A stretch of 14,836 nucleotides of DNA from Chloromonas sp. AAM2 (Eukaryota > Chlorophyta > Chlorophyceae > Chlamydomonadales > Chlamydomonadaceae), in NCBI GenBank assembly GCA_004335635.1, contig QAXH01003685.1:1-14836 (forward strand), written 5' to 3'. This document shows, piece after piece, positions 10,801 through 14,836 of the stretch. The number at the start of each line of letters is the position of its first letter. The first letter of the stretch is position 1. A model generated the notes under the pieces. That model was not told the DNA's origin and searched no databases. It saw only the letters and a program-made list of their open reading frames with translations. A program made the position numbers and the translations under genes.

Positions 10801-13800
10801 GTACAATCCTGCACCCACCTGCCAGGCTGTACCCAGACCAGCGGCTCTGATCCAAGTCCCGCTTCCACCACGACTTGCGTGGGGCCTTCCGCTCTGGCCT
10901 GGGAGTCGCCATCACAGCCAGCTCACCACCTGCATGGCATAGGCTGGGTGAGTTTCTCATCACGCTGATGGTTTTACGCAAGAGCTTGCTACTGAGGGAT
11001 TGGAAACCCTGCTTGTTGCTATGCGTCTTGGTTGTTCCATCCTATAGCGTGAATACGCGCTCTGATTTGACAACGCACACACCTGTTTGGTCCGCCCGCC
11101 ACTGGAGACATCCCCCCAAGTGCTTCGCTCCCGTTACCACTCGCTGCAGCGTGATGCGAGTCTATAGGGAGCGGTACAAGGCTGCTGCTCGTGGGACGGT
11201 TCGTCGGAGGTCCCCACTTCCGTGCTGCTGCAGCGGCAGCGGCAGCTAACCCCTGGCTTAGCTGGGAGCGGCCATTTCCGCTCCCTGAATGCTGCAGGGT
11301 GCCTACACTTGGTTCCCCGCTGTTCGCTCGCGACATGGGTGCTTGTGTGCTGCGGGGATAGCTTGTGGTGTTGGCACGCACGAATGTAGGCGGGAGGACA
11401 CAGCGGGCTGCAGGACCCAGCCCACACCGTTCAAACTCGTCGTTCACGCCTTCGTCGCCGTCTAGAGCAGCGAGTACTAGGTTGTTGGAGGCGCTGTGCT
11501 CGGGGCTGCTGCCGTCGGGGTGCTGCTTTGACACGTCTGCGGGACTGGAGGGCGTGCTGGGGACTGTGGTGGCACGACGTGGCGCCCTTCTCAACTCAGA
11601 CACAGTATCCTCTTGTGTCAGAAAACCGCCACAACCGTTCACACCAGCTTTGCATCCTACCGCCTTTCCCTGGCCGCCATCTGCGGTCGCAGTAGCTATC
11701 CCGTCCCCGGACGTTTCGTCCCGCTCGTCTAGGCCTTCTAGCTGGCCTTGCAGCTTGGCTTTGGTGGCTGGGCTGAAGAGGTTGGGATGTCGCAGCACGA
11801 AGCACTGCACGTGGGCCAGGCAATGGCAGCCGCTGCACACCCACATGGGCTCGAGGGAGATCAGCCCCACCTGCAATCGACATGACATGAGCATTGGGTG
11901 TGATGATGGTACACACGCGTTTTTAGATCCTCAAGCAATGCCATGGGTGCACGCACGTGATTTCAAGGGCTGTGCTACAGGTATTCTGATGCCGAATGGT
12001 GCACTTTGCTATGACATGATGCACCTGTCTTGGTAGCTTGTGCAAGTGTGTGTTGGAGACGCTGCTTCACATCGGCACACACTGCCGATGCCATGACTCT
12101 ACCAAGGGTCCCGAGTTCTAGCAACAATGAAAGGTATGAAGTACACTGGGCCTGCCACATCCCATGACGGCCGGAAAGCACTAAAAGCGGTTGTTGTAAA
12201 CAGAACCTACCTCGCATGGTTCATTGCAGTACAGGCAGCACTGCGCCTCTCCATCCCACATCTGCGCCCCCTCCTCCTCCCCCTCCTGTCCCGCGGGGAC
12301 GGCCTCCGTCACGTGCGTAAGCGGGCCGCCAGTCATGCATGGGCGCCTTGCCGGGCGGCAGCGCCAGGGGACGGCAGTTCTTCTTGAGGAACCGCCGGCA
12401 GCTGACGTGCGCTACAGTGCCGCACAGCATGCAGAACTGCGACACACACAGTAATGCGAATAATAACAATCGCACGGGAGGCGTGTGCTCAGGTAGCCAG
12501 GCGGGCTGACGGGAATTGCCGTGATGGTCACATGTGCTGTAGCATCTCAAATCCAAGCAGATGAAGTGCAAATCTAATCAGAGGGCAGAGTGCGGCTCAT
12601 GTGTTGATAATGACTTGCAGTACTTAACTTGATACCCTGCATTGCATGTGTGCATGTGTGCACGTGATTCCTTAAACTCATGCGTCATTCTGATAGAAAG
12701 TGGCGGGTTTAACAAGCCCCTTGCTTCCAATAACGTTTGGATTGATTCAAGATGTGGCTCCAAGTGCTTCAACTCCCTAATGTTAATGATACAGTAACAT
12801 AAGTTGCCCACCACGCCGTCTTCGCCATTCAAAACAGGCACCAGGCAGACAGCGCAGGCCGTAGGCGCTGAGTTGCCCTGCATGTCTCTGGAGAGCACGT
12901 GTGGGGTGGGCGGGTAATGGTGGGGTAATCTTTCCCTCAGCTCCCGCTGGGCAGATCTGGCCGCACCCACAAAGGCCCTGCTTGTCCAACGATGTCTGCA
13001 AAGGGCGGAAAGAAAACTGTCGTGTAAACGATGCTTTAACAGCAGCATTGCAACCTCGTTGCATGTTGCTGGCTGTTGAAAGCATGTCAACGACGCCTTG
13101 ACAGCACGACTTATGCTGCCTTTTGAAAGGCAGTGCTGAGTTGCCCAAGATGAGTTGAGATGTGCGTGCATGTATGTGTGATGGTGTATCTGCACATGAG
13201 CGAGCGGGCTGCCTGTATGCATGTTAAAAACACATTTTGCAACGTTGCTCAATCATATCACGTGGGCAGATGGAGATGAACACACAGAGCAGGATAATGT
13301 GCAGACGTGGTTGATGTGCTGTCAGTCATGAACCGCATACGAGCATATGACGCTTGGGTTTTCAATTGTTTGAACGAGTCACTGTAGAACAATGGCGAAA
13401 CAATGGTGCATGGTCAACATGATACATCGGCCGGGTATGTTGATGCATGAGTTGGTGCATGAGCAGATGCAGGAGGCCTGAAAGAAGGCTCACGAGTTTG
13501 CATAGGACATCTCTGGCCATTATGTCTTCCGGACAGCTGTGAGAGTCATCAGACCAACTTACCTGAGCATGCTGATTACGGCTTGCGTGATGATGTAAAG
13601 AATCACAAGCAGAGCTAGCAGCAGCGATGTAAGGAGGAGCAGGGGATTGAGCTTGCAAATCAAGCCCACAATCGGACTCAAGTCGCCGCCCCGGCATATT
13701 GGTAGAACCTCATCCATCGCTCGTTGCACAAGGCGCGCGAAAGCTTCCGGGGCAATGGCAGAAAGTTCGACGGGAGGGGTTAGCTCATCATGGAGCCAGA

Positions 13801-13912
13801 AGAAGCTACACGTAGAAGCAAAGAAGTGCATGTCGATGCAACATCGCGCCTGACCAAGGAGGAAACATAGCGCTGACAGGGTGACACGAAGCATAACTGC
13901 AACCGTCGTCAT
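4892..13912 (-). CDS. Diacylglycerol kinase, plant cluster-I (DGK1/2-like) type, 15 exons
   Basis: The enzyme phosphorylates diacylglycerol with ATP to give phosphatidic acid, at membranes. Exons (high to low): 13912-13563, 12995-12812, 12436-12211, 11870-11083, 10943-10819, 10573-10461, 10031-9839, 9349-9210, 8615-8419, 7901-7859, 7448-7299, 6876-6762, 6347-6214, 5480-5421, 5053-4892 (TGA). All junctions agree in phase; about 992 residues. Residues 4-20 resemble a signal or first membrane segment and 90-115 form a strong one. C1 finger 1 spans H149 to C199 with C164xxC167, C180xxC183, H188 and C191. Finger 2 includes CCLYCNEPC and CSGCHCLAHVQC but lacks the usual last Cys at its expected spacing. 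A Ser/Ala/Pro-rich linker of about 200 residues follows. DAGKc holds LLVFLNLKSG (family usually NPKSG), GGDGTVGWVL near 624-633, and PLGTGNDLARCLGWG across exons 7/8. DAGKa holds NNYMGVGIDAQVAL, FWFQSQLGNKVWYTG, DGLIEVVAIGG and ADGEPWMQDPC. Exon 3 carries one extra base. The Met at 13912 is the first after an in-frame stop. Confidence 0.93.
5683..5705. repeat. Interstitial telomere-type repeat (TTAGGG)3 plus TTAGG
   Basis: Three exact TTAGGG units (5683-5688, 5689-5694, 5695-5700) are followed by TTAGG at 5701-5705. The array sits in kinase intron 13, about 200 bases from exon 14. It directly borders the GC-rich block on its right. The left flank is ordinary AT-richer host sequence. Confidence 0.95.
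5706..5970. other. GC-rich block of unknown origin inside kinase intron 13
   Basis: Composition changes abruptly after the telomere repeat. I counted 86 G or C in 5761-5880 (72%), against 24 of 60 in 5641-5700. The (+) strand has coding-like pieces: MLPSKTPDLSIFGLDIE near 5727-5778, then VMSVRDLNNHTKAGLMARG near 5824-5880, then NAYTYTTSIEFDRVNIIL near 5882-5936. They lie in different frames. The first two could be joined by a GT-AG intron (gtgagc to gggcag); the second and third are separated by a frame break. I do not recognise the protein. The right edge is uncertain, around 5960-5975. It looks like a fragment of a GC-rich coding sequence, not a working gene. Confidence 0.6.
6133..6168. repeat. 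16-bp tandem duplication in kinase intron 13
   Basis: The unit atgtgcagctttcgct occurs twice without mismatch at 6133-6148 and 6149-6164, followed by atgt of a third copy. It lies about 45 bases downstream (in gene sense) of the exon 13 donor. Confidence 0.9.
8675..8812. repeat. Imperfect inverted repeat in kinase intron 8
   Basis: Bases 8675-8692 (agtactatgttactcgat) pair as reverse complement with 8795-8812 at 16 of 18 positions, separated by about 100 bases. The transcript of intron 8 could fold here into a stem with a large loop. It may be the remains of a small inverted-repeat element, but I see no clear target-site duplication. Confidence 0.6.
10051..10245. repeat. Degenerate local repeats in kinase intron 6
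   Basis: Bases 10051-10081 and 10111-10141 (caggtgctc...ggctacgtt...agaaggca) match at 26 of 31 positions exactly 60 bases apart. A second element, gaaggcactgaa with a downstream actcagctg, occurs at 10075-10102 and again at about 10216-10244. Together they suggest an old segmental duplication within the intron. Confidence 0.7.
10459..10460 (-). other. GC splice donor of kinase intron 6
   Basis: On the coding strand exon 6 ends CTGCAG and the intron begins GCAAGC, the typical context of the minor GC-AG intron class. The intron ends in CACAG before GTGGTTGAG at 10031. The join gives LLHPLQ|VVELP in phase 0, which fits the diacylglycerol kinase family where this stretch is continuous (LLNPxQV-like). 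No in-phase GT donor nearby restores the family sequence. Confidence 0.85.
12323..12325 (-). other. One-base frame break in kinase exon 3
   Basis: Exon 3 is 226 nt between two phase-0 junctions, so it carries one base too many. The first part reads the end of C1 finger 1 (FCMLCGTVAHVSCRRF...MHDW). The second part reads the start of finger 2 (QMWDGEAQCCLYCNEPCE), one frame over. Removing one C from the CCC at 12323-12325 would make both continuous through a TW-rich spacer. Unshifted reading stops at TGA near 12222, before the catalytic domain. All AG dinucleotides downstream that I checked are in the wrong phase for the GT donor at GTGACG, so no normal small intron fixes it. Confidence 0.75.
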
Positions 13913-14596
13913 CGTAACGTACTGACATGCCTCGTTCAGTGAGGAGGTGCACTTGACTGTGCTTTACCATGAAATTACAAGAAGGGAGTGCACACCAAGA
14001 AGCACGTCCAACGCAAATATCAACTATTTGCGCAAACTGCAAAATCCTCCTGGCAAAGGGGAATCTAATCGTATCAGCAAGGGGTGTTGAGTCCCTTGTG
14101 GCTATCACCCCACAGGACACCTTCCGAAAGCATCCCGTTAGCCATCTAATGGCATGAATTGAAAAATTGTCAAGGTCAAGGTCAGCTAGTGAAATCAACT
14201 CCCACAATGTCAACTGTTGATAGCGAAATCCAATCATTAAGCGGCATGTTTGCCATATGACATCGCTTCATGGCCCATTCAAGGGCACGCCGCACTCAAG
14301 CGATCACCCGAAGTGGACCTGGCGTATCACAAGAGGGCAGGGATTCCAACATGTCCAATCTACATGTGAAGTGGATTGCGACACACCAGGATGGTAATGG
14401 TGGTGGCCAACCCCTTGAGGTGCTATCCTGACCGCATACCTCGTTAGACCAAGTTTGGGGCCTGAAAATGTACATATTGTTCAATTTTCCATAAGCAGCC
14501 TTATATGACCATTCAGCCGTGGTGTACACATCCGCTTTCAGGGAGGTCGCAGGTACACCTACTGGACATACCCCGCCAGAACATTTGTCGCAGCCC
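13913..14596. promoter_or_regulatory. Divergent upstream region of the kinase gene
   Basis: This stretch lies between the kinase start codon at 13912 (-) and the TATA-like box at 14597 (+). It should contain the kinase promoter and 5' UTR. I see no clear TATA box for the kinase, no recognisable exon and no repeat. Small open frames at 13806-14237 (-) and 14296-14529 (-) show no domain or splice pattern that I can support. Confidence 0.4.
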
Positions 14597-14603
14597 TATA
14601 AAT
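14597..14603 (+). promoter_or_regulatory. TATA-like box (TATAAAT)
   Basis: TATAAAT preceded by gcagccc, 39 bases before an ATG in good start context at 14636. Spacing to the ATG would leave only a very short 5' UTR if transcription starts about 30 bases downstream, which weakens the call. Confidence 0.4.
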
Positions 14604-14635
14604 TTTCCAGGCAATAAATATCAATAAGAGCAAGC

Positions 14636-14836
14636 ATGGCGGACGTCCGACCACCTCGGGGTCCGCTGCGAGCTTGGCTTCCGTTCATGGCGCCTGACGA
14701 CACGAGGACACCAGTGGCATATCAAGTCCACGGAGCGTGGAAACCCTCCAGTTTGCAGATTGTTTGCCCAGCCCAGCCCAGCTCAGCCCAGCTCAGCCCA
14801 GCTCAGCCCAGCTCAGCCCAGCTCAGCCCAGCTCAG
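14636..14836 (+). CDS. Possible start of an unknown gene, running off the window
   Basis: ATG at 14636 in the context aagcATGGCG (purine at -3, G at +4, a common algal start) opens a frame with no stop to the window end, 67 codons. The product begins MADVRPPRGPLRAWLPF and includes VAYQVHGAWKPSS, with GC-rich codons. From about residue 44 it is encoded by the 10-bp minisatellite. Because 10 is not a multiple of 3, the repeat would give a 10-residue protein period (SPAQLSPAQL-like). I do not recognise it. It could equally be chance open reading through a stop-free repeat; the TATA-like box at 14597 and the start context are the only support. Confidence 0.33.
   Translation, partial: MADVRPPRGPLRAWLPFMAPDDTRTPVAYQVHGAWKPSSLQIVCPAQPSSAQLSPAQPSSAQLSPAQ
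14766..14836. repeat. 10-bp minisatellite (gctcagccca), cut by the window end
   Basis: From 14781 the unit gctcagccca repeats exactly for 5.6 copies to the last base. It is preceded by one variant unit (gcccagccca) and a half unit. The true length is unknown because the array continues past the window. On the complementary strand the unit is tgggctgagc. Confidence 0.97.

Noticed and set aside
11365..12036. 223-aa open frame on the (+) strand
   Set aside because: It is the antisense shadow of kinase exon 4, whose (-) frame has zinc-finger motifs and correct splice phases.

Overview
The window looks like nuclear DNA of a green alga (Chlorophyta). It holds two intron-rich genes with GT-AG introns. 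One encodes a plant-type diacylglycerol kinase, and likely poly(A) signals are of the TGTAA kind typical of chlorophytes. Simple repeats and minisatellites are common, and there is no sign of operons or bacterial gene packing. A short TTAGGG array lies in one intron. From memory, human-type telomere repeats occur in some Chlamydomonadales, including relatives of Haematococcus. This fits such an alga but does not prove it.

Layout from left to right. Bases 1-589 show no gene I can support. Bases 590-2953 (+) carry the last six exons of a CCCH zinc-finger gene whose 5' end I could not find. Bases 2954-4891 separate two convergent genes and hold their 3' UTRs, a small tandem repeat, and a degenerate copy of part of the kinase gene. 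Bases 4892-13912 (-) carry a complete diacylglycerol kinase gene, rebuilt here as 15 exons. Bases 13913-14596 form a divergent upstream region. At 14597 a TATA-like box precedes a possible new (+) reading frame that starts at 14636 and runs into a 10-bp minisatellite at the window edge.

The kinase model is strong. All 15 exons join in consistent phase, and the product has the order N-terminal membrane segments, two C1-type zinc fingers, a long low-complexity linker, DAGKc and DAGKa. This is the layout of plant cluster-I (DGK1/2-like) enzymes. There is one conflict: exon 3 is one base out of frame between the two zinc fingers. The kinase introns hold the most unusual material: a GC-AG intron, and a telomere-repeat junction next to a very GC-rich foreign-looking block. 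No new multi-gene system is evident. The best leads are the telomere-linked insert, the displaced exon copy and the frame break.
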